DNA from: Streptococcaceae bacterium
GTDB lineage: Bacteria; Bacillota; Bacilli; Lactobacillales; Streptococcaceae
Length of the DNA: 5,421 nt
Assembly (NCBI GenBank): GCA_031270215.1
Contig: JAISYB010000093.1
Coordinates: 1 to 5,421 of the forward strand
Direction of reading: 5' to 3'
Made by a program: the position numbers and the translations under genes. Below are positions 5,344 to 5,421 of this stretch, piece after piece. The notes below the pieces were generated by a model, which did no database searches, had not been told where the DNA came from, and saw only the letters and a program-made list of their open reading frames with translations. Within the stretch, counting starts at the first letter, position 1, and each line of letters starts with the position of its first letter.

Positions 5344-5421
5344 TTAAGGGTTTGGAAAATCCACAGTGGATTTTAGACCCCCTAGCGCTTTTAAAAATTC
5401 CCCGACTGATTTTGAAGCTTC
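5344..5421 (-). CDS. Possible 3' end of a convergent gene (partial)
   Basis: Reading leftwards from the window edge, a frame stays open for 25 codons to a TAA (plus-strand 5344-5346). The peptide is protein-like (SVGEFLKALGGLKSTVDF near the end). Its stop is followed at once by the bidirectional terminator, a natural arrangement for a gene converging on pepV. No domain can be assigned. The doubt is that the frame contains a perfect palindrome (5356-5374), more usual in non-coding repeats, so the openness may be accidental. Confidence 0.35.
   Translation of the reverse strand, partial: EASKSVGEFLKALGGLKSTVDFPNP
5356..5374. repeat. Perfect palindrome with 9-bp arms
   Basis: AAAATCCAC (5356-5364), a single central A, and GTGGATTTT (5366-5374) form a perfect inverted repeat. 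A weaker related hairpin follows, with AAAATT at 5393-5398 facing GATTTT at 5408-5413. Two similar hairpins in under 60 nt suggest a dispersed intergenic repeat, but only one copy is visible here. A protein-binding site or a second terminator-like stem are alternatives. Confidence 0.5.

Noticed and set aside
1..5421. CRISPR array, tRNA or rRNA genes, insertion sequence or defence system
   Set aside because: No regularly spaced direct repeats, no cloverleaf or rRNA-like segments, and no transposase or defence-type protein were seen.

Overview
The window looks like chromosomal DNA of a low-GC Gram-positive bacterium of the order Lactobacillales, most likely a Lactococcus or close relative. This is inferred from AT-rich intergenic DNA, strong AGGAGG-type ribosome binding sites, TG-extended -10 promoters, and a PepV-type dipeptidase. 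The genus is a judgement from protein resemblance, not a database result.

Layout, left to right. Positions 1-340 hold no convincing complete gene. A short open frame enters from the left edge and stops at 82, and a promoter lies at about 268-296. A six-helix membrane protein of unknown function follows (341-1090). Between it and the next gene (1091-1552) lies a stretch rich in nested inverted repeats that ends in a very strong intrinsic terminator (1261-1307). A good promoter match sits inside the 3' end of the membrane-protein gene, so this stretch may encode an independent structured RNA of about 255 nt. I do not recognise it as a known family. A second strong promoter (1489-1517) then starts a probable two-gene operon: a NrtR-type Nudix/winged-helix regulator (1553-2371) and, 21 nt later, a diaminopimelate decarboxylase (lysA, 2393-3640). 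A 215-nt gap carries a stem-loop and the pepV promoter. The pepV gene (3856-5262) encodes a dinuclear-zinc dipeptidase with all metal and catalytic residues in place. It ends at a bidirectional terminator (5281-5326). Beyond that, an open frame on the minus strand enters from the right edge and may be the tail of a convergent gene, although the same DNA contains a perfect 9-bp-arm palindrome.

Functionally, LysA makes L-lysine from meso-diaminopimelate and PepV releases amino acids from dipeptides, so both feed the amino-acid pool. They have separate promoters and need not be co-regulated. The pairing of a Nudix regulator, a family best known for NAD-metabolism control through ADP-ribose-type ligands, with lysA is the most notable protein-level feature. 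The unassigned structured stretch at about 1052-1307 is the best candidate for something undescribed.
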